Assembly (NCBI RefSeq): GCF_000001735.4
Contig: NC_003076.8
Span: 16,061,835 to 16,125,834, forward strand
DNA from: Arabidopsis thaliana
Taxonomy: Eukaryota > Streptophyta > Magnoliopsida > Brassicales > Brassicaceae
DNA: 64,000 bases
Reading direction: 5' to 3'
Made by a program: the position numbers and the translations under genes. Of this stretch, positions 20,491 through 31,559 are shown one piece after another (positions within the stretch are counted from its first letter, which is position 1; the number at the start of each line of letters is the position of its first letter). The notes beneath the pieces are model-generated. The model worked only from the letters and a program-made list of their open reading frames with translations, was not told the origin of the DNA and searched no databases.

Positions 20491-22632
20491 CTAGCTTAAT
20501 GGAAAGGCTCCATCTTCTATGATATGTGTAAGCAGCAAAGGTGACTGCTCAGAACCAGCTACAGTTTTGATTGTATCCTCTCTTGCTTTGCCCCAAATCA
20601 CAGTGTAGAATCCAATGCACAATATCATTGATCCAATGACACTGCCCAACACAAAATATGCAAAACTTCTATACGTTATTACTGTCTCAAAATGCTTATT
20701 GCAGTTTACACAGAGATATACAGTGGAATTGTGGAGACTAAGTGTTTCTCACATGTGAAATAATACAGAAGAAACCATATATGAGAGCTCATGTAGAATA
20801 GAATCCAGAAACCATATAACTCTCTAAATGTGATTCCATAGATAGATACATCATACTAAGCATTTCAACTACCAAGAGCTGAGTACTATATTTCTCAGTA
20901 CAGATAAAATATTCTGAATACGCTGGAAAGTAAGAAGATAAAAGAGATGGTACCTCCCAAGGTGAAGTGCATCGCCGAGGAATATAGCACCCATGGCGAC
21001 TGCAATCGCAATAGACAATGGCCTGAACAAGGATATGTATACCGGACCCTTCAGATGCAGACCCCATGTGTGGGTAAGCGCGCTGAATAATGAAACGAAG
21101 ACTCCCTGAAACAAAGTGTTAATTTCTGAGTTTATAAAATCGTCAGTTCTTGAAGCAGATTATAAGATCTGATTCTTCTCACCGAGTATATGATTGCAGC
21201 GAGGGAAATGTCTGGTTTAAGCACCCAAGAAGTCAAGTTGCTCTCCGCAAAAAGACATACTGGTACTGAGATTAGTGTTGCAAATAAATTGTAGAAGAAG
21301 ACTACGGTTATCTCTTCAGGGTAAACCTCCATGACACGAGTCTGAAACCATATACAGCTACAGAATTTAATGTGTAAACCCAAAGTCTTTTTTAGTGAAA
21401 TTTTCAAGTGTTTGTACCTGAAGAATATACCAGACGGATATAAGAAAATACTGTGAAGCAAGCAAGAGCCCTCCGATTATCCAGCTTGACTCTATTGAGG
21501 TCAACTGCTGGTGAAGTGTAACGGTAGGTAATACAGTTGTAAAAGATGCAGAGGCGAGAACTTGTGGGCCTTTATACAGCACAACTACCAGAGCACCAGA
21601 TATAGATAGTATTGCACCAATGATTTTAGCCTGAGTCGCAGAGCTCCTTAACCTTACTTGCTCCATCCTTAATGAGTCACCCAAAAGAAAAACCAGTTCA
21701 AAAAAAAGATTGATAGTAACAAATAGACCACATATCATCATATGCACCAAACTTATCTCATGAAAGAATGAGGGCAAACCATTTCTAACCAACCACTGAG
21801 TTGTACTTGTATTAGTGAGTCTTACTCTTATGTGACGACTAAGTACTTTGTAGTTTAAATAAACGTGAGAAGTTTTCCGTATTTACTGGTATCGATTGGC
21901 ATCGAATGCTACAGCGTATAAACTACTAGTCACTGAACATAAGATGGAAAACCCATGACGTCCAAAAAGGAAAATTTAAATTCATTCTATATACGCAAAA
22001 GGCTTGAGATTTTGTATGCTTAGTAAGTGTGGAATTACTCCGTTTTCCACTGTCTAGACTAATTTCCAAAAACAGAAACAGAAGAGAAAGAGGTGGAACC
22101 TGAAGATAACAGCGAGTGTGAATGTGAAAGCCGGTGTGAGATTGCTGATAGCAGATGCAAGAGTTGGGGAACTGTATGCAATACCTTTACAACCAGCAAT
22201 CTGCGACATGAACCTGTTCCACTCAAGTTAAAAAAAGCCAGAAATGCCCATAAATCTAGAAGCAGGAGTACGATGTTATTACCCAACAAGCCCAAGTAAG
22301 AAAATCTTGAAGAAAAGAGGAGACTTAGCTGCTGGTAATCTTCTTGACCTGCATATGTACAAAAGTAAGTTCATGTTCTTGAAAAGATTATACCGGGCAA
22401 AGAGAGGAGATCAGTACCTTCCAAAGATTACAGAAAGTGGAAGAAGGAGAAGTGTTGAAACAATATAAGAGTAGAAGACAAAGACATAGAAGCTCAATCC
22501 TCTTAAAGTAGCAGCCTTAAACAGCGTGTTTGACCCAACAGTGGCACACTCCACCGCAAACATCGCAGCAAACGGCACAACATCTCTGGTAAAGTACTTC
22601 CACGCCACTTTCTCTTCTCCTGCTTCTCTCAT
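20491..22632 (-). CDS. UMAMIT40: UMAMIT40, EamA-type transporter (368 aa)
   Basis: Seven exons: 22632-22418, 22348-22283, 22213-22100, 21667-21418, 21341-21183, 21105-20954 and 20641-20491, total 1,107 nt. Protein and intron layout mirror UMAMIT37 almost residue for residue, with substitutions such as [11 protein letters not shown] to [11 protein letters not shown]. The open frame continues upstream of 22632 to an in-frame ATG at about 22698 (MILKF...). I prefer 22632 because it aligns with the UMAMIT37 start, but a longer form is possible. The C-terminal hydrophilic tail (after WGKAREDT) is the least conserved part. Its 5' end faces ATL46 across a 1.6-kb gap, so its promoter is free of neighbours. 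Confidence 0.93.
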
Positions 22633-24221
22633 GACAGATTCTGATATCAAGATCCTCAGAAACTCTCTCTTGAAAATTAAAGTGAATTTCAGAATCAATC
22701 AATCATGTTGTTTTTTTGGTTGTTCACTACACCACGTCTGGGAATTTGGTCATTGTTTAACACAAAACCAAGACTTTATCAATGACGACAATGTGGAAAA
22801 AATCAGCCTCTCCTTAATTATAAAATATCCCAACTTGACCCAAAACTTCACATCACAAGGATCCATATTCTAATACTCCACGAGACCAAAGACAAGGACC
22901 TTTAGCCATAGACTCTAATACCTTCATCAACCCCAATCATCCAATTGGAGAAATTTTCCAACTTGCATTTGAACATATCTCCTCCAATGATAAAACTTGT
23001 AGCTTTGCTTTAGTGTTGATGAATCAGCTCCAACATCAGAATCCACCAAAGATCAAAAGGAACCTAAAACTCAATCAATCGTAATAACTTAAGACAAATT
23101 CCAAGAGCAGTGTCATCAGTGACCTACAATTCCCCCAACAACAGAAGATAAAGCAACTAAATCACAGTAACTAGTTTAAAGAATCGCACCAATTATCAGT
23201 CGTACGCGGCGGAGAAGCTCATGGGGGACATTTCTCCGTGACCTTTCCGGTGACTTCTCGTTCGATGTTGCCGGCGAATTTACGACCGTCAAAAGAATTG
23301 ATCAACGGTTAGATTTTGAGACGCTCGTTGACAGTTACACGCTTCCCAATTGTAGTAGAGTTTGATCCGTACTAAACCGAAAAAAAAAACTAAACCAAAC
23401 CATTTCAACCGATATTTATCTATAAACCAAGTGGTCGAATTAAAATCGATATAATCGGAAACGAAACCATAACTAAAACGCTGGTTATCTGATTTTCGTT
23501 CTATTAATTCAAATTAAAAACGAAAACCAAGATAACCGAAACCGAAACTAAACCGGAATGTCCACTATAGCTAGAGCTGGTCACGCTCCTAACAGTAGAT
23601 TTGATTAGGATAAGACAATTGGGCTTGATGGTCCGGCCCAGTACGGATCTAATAATAAGTCCAAAAACATAGGAAACCGTCATTTTTTTTTGTCTGTGGA
23701 GTTGACCATCTGACATCAATGCACGTGGGCCCAAATCTAAAAACCGCTAATTTATTTTCATTTTCATATTTCAAAGCTTTTTACTTTTTTAATTTCACTA
23801 ATGTTGTTGTTTTCCAACTTTTGCCTCGCACTTCGAAATTTTACAAAATCACTTTGCTATTTTCTTCGAGTTTTCTACTTCCACCATTAAAGCTCAAGAA
23901 AAGGAAAGGTTATAGCGAAATAGATAGAGATAGAAGAGAGAGAAAGGACGAAGAAAGAGAGTTCCTTTAACTCTCTCTTCTTCCTCTGCAAATCTGACAT
24001 ATTGAACCAAACCAAAAAAAGCCCTCTTTGATTAGGGTTTTGTGTCAAGATTCTGGAGAGAGCTTTTAGGTGAGTTTTGTGTATCTCTGATGTTGATGTT
24101 ATTGAAATTGGAACTCTTCTCCACTTAACTTGGAGTTGTTTTGTTTTTTGATTGAGCTTTTGAGATCTTGAAAATTGAGATCTTGGAGTTGTTTGTTTCT
24201 AAGTGACCTAAATCTTACAAG
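22633..24221. other. Divergent intergenic stretch between UMAMIT40 and ATL46
   Basis: There is no gene between the two divergent starts. From 23360 to 23580 the strand is rich in repeated AAACCRA-type runs (for example ACCGAAACCGAAACTAAACC), a pattern common in old degenerated repeats in this genome. The last 290 bases are purine/CT-rich and look like the ATL46 leader; the ATTAGGGTTTTG near 24033-24044 contains a reverse telo-box. A possible leader intron donor (CTTTTAG/GTGAGTT) is near 24069, with no acceptor I can assign. Confidence 0.5.
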
Positions 24222-25352
24222 ATGTCTTGGGTTCGATTCACAATTGAGCAAAAAGATGGGAACTTTGCGTACCCACCACCGTTTTACAAAGACCCAATTC
24301 TTTCTCCGCCGTCTCCTCCACCACCGTCGTCCGGTAACAGAATCAGTCCGGCGGTTTTGTTTGTAATTGTGATTCTAGCTGTCTTGTTCTTCATTTCTGG
24401 GCTTCTTCATTTGCTCGTCAGGTTTCTTATTAAGCATCCTTCTGCTACTGCTTCTTCAAGGTCTAATAGATTCCCAGAGATCTCAACTAGTGATGCTCTT
24501 CAAAGACAGCTTCAACAGCTTTTTCATTTGAATGATTCTGGTCTTGATCAAGCTTTTATCGATGCTTTACCTGTTTTTCACTACAAGGAGATTGTTGGTA
24601 GTGCTGGTGGTGGTGGTGGTAATGGTGCTGCTCAAGAGCCGTTTGATTGCGCGGTTTGTCTCTGTGAGTTCTCTGAGAAAGATAAGCTGAGGTTGTTGCC
24701 AATGTGTAGCCATGCTTTTCATTTGAACTGTATTGATACTTGGCTTCAGTCAAATTCGACTTGTCCTCTTTGTCGTGGTACTCTCTTTTCCCCTGGTTTC
24801 TCAATGGAGAACCCGATGTTTGATTTCGATGATATAAGAGAAGACGAAGAGGGTGTGACCGAGAATGGAAGTCAGAAAACTATGGAGATTCAAGAAATCG
24901 TTGTGGAGAAAGGTGTTTTACCGGTTAGATTGGGGAAATTTAAGAGGCTTGACAATGTTGGTAATGGCCAAGGTCAGGATGTTGTTGCCGGAGGAGAGAC
25001 TAGTAGTAGTAATTTGGATGCAAGGAGATGTTTCTCAATGGGTTCGTATCAGTATATACTCGGTAACTCGGAACTTAAAGTCCCGTTTGCCAACGACAGA
25101 CTGCCGCGTTTGAAACCTCAGGACAAAGAATCTGAGCAGACAGGGAATTCATCATCAGAAGACAATAAAAAGATCAATACTGTGGCTAAAGGAGAGAGCT
25201 TTTCGGTTTCGAAGATTTGGTTGTGGCCTAAGAAAGATAAGTTCTCTTCAGATGCTCAAAGAAGGTTGCCTTCTTCATCACTTAACGTTGATGATCTTCC
25301 GAAACTTCCATGGATGGAAGAACATAAGAAGCTGGAGAACGACGGAAGGTAG
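24222..25352 (+). CDS. ATL46: ATL46, RING-H2 E3 ubiquitin ligase of the ATL family (376 aa)
   Basis: This is an intronless gene of 376 codons, typical of the ATL family. The N-terminal region is Pro-rich (20-37), followed by one membrane helix at about 43-70 ([20 protein letters not shown]). The family GLD motif is at 107-109 ([12 protein letters not shown]). The RING-H2 finger is at 143-184 with the eight metal ligands Cys143, Cys146, Cys162, His164, His167, Cys170, Cys181 and Cys184. The long tail is hydrophilic and contains [14 protein letters not shown], a block shared with related ATLs. ATL proteins are membrane-anchored E3 ligases in defence and growth responses; the targets of ATL46 are not known to me. 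All RING ligands are intact. Confidence 0.94.
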   Translation: MSWVRFTIEQKDGNFAYPPPFYKDPILSPPSPPPPSSGNRISPAVLFVIVILAVLFFISGLLHLLVRFLIKHPSATASSRSNRFPEISTSDALQRQLQQLFHLNDSGLDQAFIDALPVFHYKEIVGSAGGGGGNGAAQEPFDCAVCLCEFSEKDKLRLLPMCSHAFHLNCIDTWLQSNSTCPLCRGTLFSPGFSMENPMFDFDDIREDEEGVTENGSQKTMEIQEIVVEKGVLPVRLGKFKRLDNVGNGQGQDVVAGGETSSSNLDARRCFSMGSYQYILGNSELKVPFANDRLPRLKPQDKESEQTGNSSSEDNKKINTVAKGESFSVSKIWLWPKKDKFSSDAQRRLPSSSLNVDDLPKLPWMEEHKKLENDGR

Positions 25353-26247
25353 TATCTTTTGCTCATTTTTCAACCAAAATCATCGATACTTAGGGTTGTT
25401 ACTGATCATATTTTGGGGGGTTCGTAATCATATGTTGTACCATATTGTTCAAAAGGGTTTAATTCTTGATAAGAACTTCAGTTGGATTATGCTTGTTAAT
25501 CATATGAGATCAAATTTAATTATGCATGCTCAACAAAAATGGATTCCAAAAGACTGATGCTTTAGCTTTATTTTCATTATCTTTGTCTCTTTTTTCTTCA
25601 CTTTGGGGTCACTGGTTCTCTTTATTTTCTTCTTTTCCATATACTTTCCTTTACTCTCTCAACAAATTCACTGTTAACTTTATAAATATAAATGTATTTG
25701 TTATATACATGCTGGTTCCTGCTGGTCATCAACTAATGCATTATAGTATGGTTTACTTTTTTATTTTTATAACTTGTCTAGAATTTTTAACTGATATACT
25801 CAAGTCTGGATCCAGAAAACAAATGGGAACTTTTGACTTGTGTTCAAACACAATCTTGAATCTTCTCTTTGGTTTAGGTTAGGGGTTTTTGGCTCTTTGT
25901 GCTATAAACCAAAACAAAAATGAAATCTTCTATAAACCAATTACATTTAGGACTTTAATTTCAAAAGTCTTTGGCTCTAATGGTTTATGTTGGTTGTTGT
26001 AGGGTCAATATGTTTTTCTGACACTGATATAAAACCATTATATACCCACTCGATCTTGATTTGATTGCACATAAACAAATAAAGAAAAAGATAATCCAGA
26101 ATAAACAAATGATGAATTAGAACTCTCTAGTTCCCTTGCACTGTTGCACATATATCTCTTAAAGTATATGATAAGTATAATAATATATAGTTATATTGTT
26201 ATATTAATAAGATTATTTATTAAATAATCTTACTATTTATAAGATTA

Positions 26248-26283
<36 letters not shown>

Positions 26284-26979
26284 ATTCAAATTAAATATTT
26301 TCATTTGTAAGACCACCCTCTAGCTTATGGAAACATATATCATACCATGACAATTTGGCTCCGAGCCAAAACACAAAAAGAGCTGCAAAGACTATTAATC
26401 CTTCTAATAACCTGTTTTGGAAGGAAAAAAGCACTAGTCCAAAACTACAGTCTAATTATTGTTGTAAATTTGACCACAATAAGTGTAATGCGTTAAAATG
26501 TAAAATCTTCAAAATCTATGTCAGTGTGAATTAATTAATTTCTGTACTTTTGAAAATAAACGTAAATCTTGTTATAGAAATCTACGCAAAAAATAAAGAA
26601 TTTGACCTCAGGATACTAAAAACAGTAAAACGTATGCAATTAAGACTAAACCGGGATTGCATTGATAAACCGATATAAAAATTTGAAATAACCATCCGGT
26701 TTATTTTCCGTGGCCAGCAAGTCCCATGAATTTTGTTTGATGGTCAAACAAATCCCATGATATCGCTCGTAGATTTTGCATGTGTTTGTTGTGAATTGTA
26801 CTGTTGGTGGCAAATCTCGTAATTATATAGAACTTTAAGACCCTATCAGTAATCTCAAAAACTAAATTCTGACGTGGCGTGTAACAACAACTAATACGGA
26901 CGTAACGGAAAACTTTGAACACACGACCACTCTGAAAAATTCAGAATCTTTTTAATTATTAGAAAAATAATAAAATAAA
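25353..26979. other. ATL46 3' region and AT-rich intergenic sequence
   Basis: The first few hundred bases are T-rich and should include the ATL46 3' UTR. The rest is AT-rich without a convincing frame. It contains the TA microsatellite and palindromes listed separately at 26205-26280. Confidence 0.5.
26205..26280. repeat. AT palindrome followed by a TA microsatellite
   Basis: AATAAGATTATTTATTAAAT reads into its own complement (AATAAGATTATTT / AAATAATCTTA) around 26207-26230, and a second AAGATTATTTAA copy follows at about 26239. A pure TA run of about 28 bp lies at 26251-26279. The block could extrude as a hairpin; it is otherwise featureless. Confidence 0.8.
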
Positions 26980-27680
26980 TTAAAAACGACTAATTAATTT
27001 ACGATTTCATGCTTATCCTTACGATTCAAACAAAATTTATCTTAAAACCAAATTGAATATCATTAGTTTTTTTTCTTCGGGTATATTGTTTTTTAAATAT
27101 ATTATGCGTTATCAAAATTAGGAACGTTCCAAAATTAGACATTGTACCTTCTTTTTTTCAACAGACGTTAAATTGGTATTCTTTTTTTTTGCAAAATCAG
27201 ATATTATAATCCGACCTTAATTATAGCAGTTTAAGATAATATTTGGTCAAAACAAATAAATTTACTAGTCTTTAGATAATTAATAGTTGGATAATCTTTG
27301 GTCAAAACAAATTAAAACGACTAATTATTTTCAGTTTTTACTCAGATTTCATGTTTATCCATACAATTCAAACAATATTGATCTTAAAATTCTATCAAAG
27401 TGATAATATAAATTCTTGACATACGATAATTAAGTTTCCAAGTCAAAGATTTAATACTATCATTAATAGTTTTTTCTTTCTCCGCGTATAAAATTGTTTT
27501 AAAGTGATGGAACTATTTTAAAAATTATTATGCTTTATCAAAATTAGACATTAATGCACATTCCTTTTTTTTCTTGTCAACAGAAATTAACTTTTTATCC
27601 TTTTCTTGCGGAAGAAAATCAGATATTATACCCTAAGATAATCTGGTCAAAATAAATAAATTTGGTAGTGTTTGGATAAT
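26980..27680. repeat. Diverged tandem duplication upstream of SWEET8
   Basis: Copy 1 (about 26980-27300) and copy 2 (about 27310-27680) share an ordered series of blocks: ACGACTAATTA, TTTCATG.TTATCC, TTCAAACAA, TATCAAAATTAG, TCAACAGA, AATCAGATATTATA, and a final TGGTCAAAA.AAATAAATTT. Identity is interrupted by small insertions, so the duplication is old. The pair ends about 330 bp before the SWEET8 start codon. Confidence 0.8.
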
Positions 27681-27889
27681 ACCAAAAATAGAAAAGATAA
27701 TGATAATTTCCAAAAAATGTTTAAAATAACAAAAATAATAATAAAAGAGAATCATAAGTTGATAACAAAAAAGTATTACGAAATAATTAATACATTATGA
27801 TAATTCCCCAAGTTTAGGAGAATATTGACTCCTTGACTCAAACGTCTCTCTTATCTTAATCTCTAAAATCTCTCTTATCTCTCTCTCTC

Positions 27890-27898
27890 TATATATAC
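27890..27898 (+). promoter_or_regulatory. TATA box of SWEET8
   Basis: TATATATAC lies 110 bp before the SWEET8 ATG, directly after a CT-rich run (TCTCTCTCTC), a common layout of plant core promoters. The leader that follows is pyrimidine-rich. Confidence 0.6.
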
Positions 27899-28007
27899 AC
27901 ACACATAATACCCAAACGCTCTCAATTAGGTTTTCTTCTACACTTGTTCTTCTTCATTTGCTCTCTTCTTCATCAATCTCTCTCTTTTTGTAAACGGCGA
28001 TTTTAAA

Positions 28008-29693
28008 ATGGTTGATGCAAAACAAGTTCGTTTCATCATCGGAGTTATCGGTATAACAATCTCTTCCTTTCCCTCATCGTTCTGATTCACGTCGTAGTTG
28101 CATTGTTGATCTGAATCCGAAGCGTTTTTTTGTTATCGATCGCTTATGTTTTATCTACATTTGGTGTAGCAGATGCGAAACTGATTTTAGCTTCATTGAT
28201 CACGATTCTAATGGCAGCTTTATGATTTGATCTGATTCCTAAGCTTTTTTCATGGTAGATTAATCGATGATCATATCGCTCATGCTTTTCGTGTGTGTTT
28301 AAGCTTGATTTTAATGGTGGATGCTTTTTTGGTTTGGAATTTGGCTATAGCTTTTGATCTGTGTTTATGTGATTAATTAGTGAAAATTCTCATGTGATTA
28401 ACAAAATTTATCTCTCGGTTTAATGCAGGAAATGTTATCTCCTTTGGTCTCTTTGCCGCACCAGCGTAAGATTCTCTAATCCTCTTTATTTGCCTCACTA
28501 AATCATATAATTATGATTTATGGATTTACATATTCGAGATCAAACCTAATCTATATGCTAATAATAGATGCTTGAGAGTCAATATATACATAATGATTAG
28601 TGGTTAATTTCTAGGATTATTGTAGATGAGAATTTTGATAATGTGTGTGATGTGTGGTTGTTAATCTATAGGATTATTGTAGATGTGATTTATAGCAATT
28701 TGATTATGTTTTGTGTTAGTTATAACTATGAGTTTGGTGATATACAATTATAGGAAGACTTTCTGGAGGATCTTCAAGAAGAAATCAGTGGAAGAGTTTT
28801 CGTATGTGCCGTACGTAGCAACGGTGATGAATTGTATGTTGTGGGTGTTTTACGGTCTCCCTGTGGTTCACAAAGACAGTATTCTAGTTTCAACCATTAA
28901 TGGTGTTGGGTTAGTTATCGAACTTTTCTACGTTGGTGTCTACTTGATGTACTGTGGTCACAAGAAGAACCATCGAGTAAGTAATTATATTCTTTATCAA
29001 TCATTGATTTGGTTTGGTTTCTAATTGTATTATTTGGTGATGTTTGATTTGGTTGTTTTCTATACGTGCAGAGGAACATTTTGGGATTCTTAGCTCTTGA
29101 AGTTATTTTGGTGGTGGCTATCATTCTTATTACGCTCTTTGCGCTTAAGGGTGATTTTGTTAAGCAAACATTTGTTGGTGTGATTTGCGATGTCTTCAAC
29201 ATTGCTATGTATGGAGCTCCTTCATTGGCCATTGTAAGTCTCTCTGATCCTTAACGAGCTAAAATCATTTTACTTTGTGCCTTTTTTTTGTTTCTAATTG
29301 ATTGATTGATACTGTTGTTGTTGTTGTTAATTAACAGATTAAAGTGGTAAAAACAAAGAGTGTTGAATACATGCCATTCTTGTTGTCTTTGGTCTGTTTC
29401 GTTAATGCTGGAATTTGGACTACTTACTCGCTCATCTTCAAGATCGATTACTACGTCCTCGTAAGTTCTCTTCTCTGTATAAAACAAAACCTATTAAAAT
29501 ATTTCATAAAACTTTGATTATGGTTTTGATTTTAACTGTGTGATTATTTTTAAATTTACAGGCAAGTAATGGGATTGGAACCTTTTTGGCACTTTCTCAG
29601 TTGATAGTGTACTTCATGTACTATAAGTCAACTCCAAAGGAGAAGACGGTGAAGCCATCAGAAGTTGAGATTTCTGCTACGGAGAGGGTTTAG
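28008..29693 (+). CDS. SWEET8: SWEET8 (RPG1), sugar uniporter of the MtN3 family (239 aa)
   Basis: Six exons: 28008-28050, 28429-28465, 28754-28976, 29072-29233, 29338-29460 and 29562-29693, total 720 nt. Two MtN3/saliva domains of three helices each, joined by an inversion linker helix, make a seven-helix protein. Seen blocks: the first-helix block [13 protein letters not shown], then [54 protein letters not shown] and [19 protein letters not shown]. The C-terminal tail is short and hydrophilic. SWEETs are plasma-membrane facilitators of hexoses or sucrose. SWEET8/RPG1 is known to be needed for exine pattern and microspore survival, supplying sugar from the tapetum. The first two exons are only 43 and 37 nt, split across the first helix. 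Confidence 0.95.
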
Positions 29694-30539
29694 GAGAATT
29701 GTGCTTTGGATTCTATCTTCTTACGTACATTTTACATACACAATTTGTGTGTATGTTTAGGCTTTTGGGTTTTTATGTTTGGTAGAATTTTCCAATCGTT
29801 TAGTTTCTGGATTTTGAGGATTCGTCTTGGTTCATTTTCTTAATACATTTTTTATGGTGTGAAACGCTTTGACGGAAATCATCAAGTTTTGGATTTATTC
29901 TATTTATGTTTTAGATACATTCTGTTTCTTTGTTCTTATGTTCTTATGTGTGGTGGACCTAGTCAATGCTTTTTCATAACTCAGTTATAGATATATTAAT
30001 AATTTATTATATAGAGAATTGAAATAGGTTACACAAACGGCAAAGATTCTGTGGCAGTAATTTAATGATAAATTATTACTCTTCAAATAAATAAATTTTT
30101 TGGTTGTATCATCTACTTAGAAGTTGACCAATTCATGTAAATTATAAGATTGACTCTAGATCAAATTAGCTAGCTTTTGAACCAAACAAACAACAAATGT
30201 ATGAAGGAATTCAAAAAATTCGTCCAATGATAATTGTTATGTAGGCTCAATACGTAGTTTCTCTATTGCAATAATTTTTCCACGTATGCTACACACAAAG
30301 TTTTACATTAATTAAAAGATTTTAGATCTATACAAAACAACTATTTCAGCAACACAAAAAGTTTTACATCTCACATCCAAATTTTTTTAAATTTTATTAA
30401 TTTGTGGTATTACACTATCATAGTAGACTAGTCATAGATATATAAATACAATTCTTAAAAGAAATGTGTGGAAAGAACACCAAGTTCAAAACAAGGAAAA
30501 TTTCATGGCTTTTGGCTCATGACAATTCAACGATACGTG
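29694..30539. other. SWEET8 3' region and AT-rich intergenic sequence
   Basis: The first part should be the SWEET8 3' UTR. The remainder is AT-rich and I see no gene, RNA or repeat in it. Confidence 0.5.
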
Positions 30540-31060
30540 TGCTTATAGTGAGAAGTGATTAATGGCAGCGAATTCATGAAAATAAAAATACAAAACTTCT
30601 TCATGAAGGGATTGTTCATCAAACATCTTGACCAAACGGAAAGGGTTAAAGGAAAACATCATCATATTTTGAATGTGACACATGCTATGATGTTTCAAAG
30701 AGCATTTGACAACGGAACTTTTGGGCGAATGTATTCTTAAGGGAAACTTATTTGATAAATCGTACACCGTGAGTGACATTACATAACTTACATTAGGAGA
30801 AAACTTCATATTCTTTGGAGAAACACTAAAGTATACCGTGATACATGTGTTTGGATGTCTTACGTTAGCACAGTCAAAAGCGACAAGAGAATAAGTTTGC
30901 TAGATATATTTTTTTCGTGCGTTATCTATCTCTATGCAAAGAAGGGGTGCACTTTTGTTTGATCTTGACACTAGAGAGCAATTTGCTTCTCGAGATGTCA
31001 CAATCATTAATGACCACTTTTCTTTTCTCAACCAAAAGGTAAAATCGAATGTATTTACAT
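30540..31060 (+). mobile_element. Ty1/copia retrotransposon fossil (integrase-region fragment)
   Basis: A stretch of about 520 bp reads, in pieces, like the integrase core and the region just after it of Ty1/copia elements. It is broken, with several breaks, and is only a small internal fragment. I found no long terminal repeats, primer-binding site, gag or reverse-transcriptase part on either side. The degree of decay suggests an old insertion. It lies between SWEET8 and VEN4, and nothing indicates activity. Confidence 0.75.
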
Positions 31061-31120
31061 CTGATATGTTGTCGAGTATATTGTTGCAACTAATGAGATA
31101 GGTGAATGGCATATAGACTG

Positions 31121-31202
31121 AGTAAAAAGCATATGTTAATAATGTAGATGCAGGCGAGTATACACGATTAAGTAAAAAGCATATGTTAATAATGTAGATG
31201 CA
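31121..31202. repeat. Two direct 32-bp copies, 50 bp apart
   Basis: A 32-bp sequence beginning AGTAAAAAGCATATGTTAAT occurs identically at 31121-31152 and 31171-31202. The offset of 50 bp suggests a short, recent local duplication downstream of the copia fossil. Confidence 0.9.
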
Positions 31203-31559
31203 TTTCTCAAAGTTGGTTTAGGTTAAAATCTATTTTGTTGCTTTTTTAGAGTAAAATAATATCCTATGAAAAAATGTCAAAAGTAGCTACTGCCTTCAAT
31301 GTGAAAACAAAATAAGCCACACAATCTGCGAAGCTGTGCTTAAAAAAAGACTTAAGATAAAACCGTACGAAATCCGAAATCTTAAGAAATGGTGCCTTGC
31401 TTTTCCTTTTCTTACGTATAAACACGCTGTCTGAATCCAAGGCTTCGATATCGTAAGACTAAGGCATGCTATATGTACACGCATCCATATCTAAAGTTTC
31501 AAGACCTTAAAAACCAAAATAAAACCGTTTGAAATGAAATGAATTAAGGCCACGTGTAA

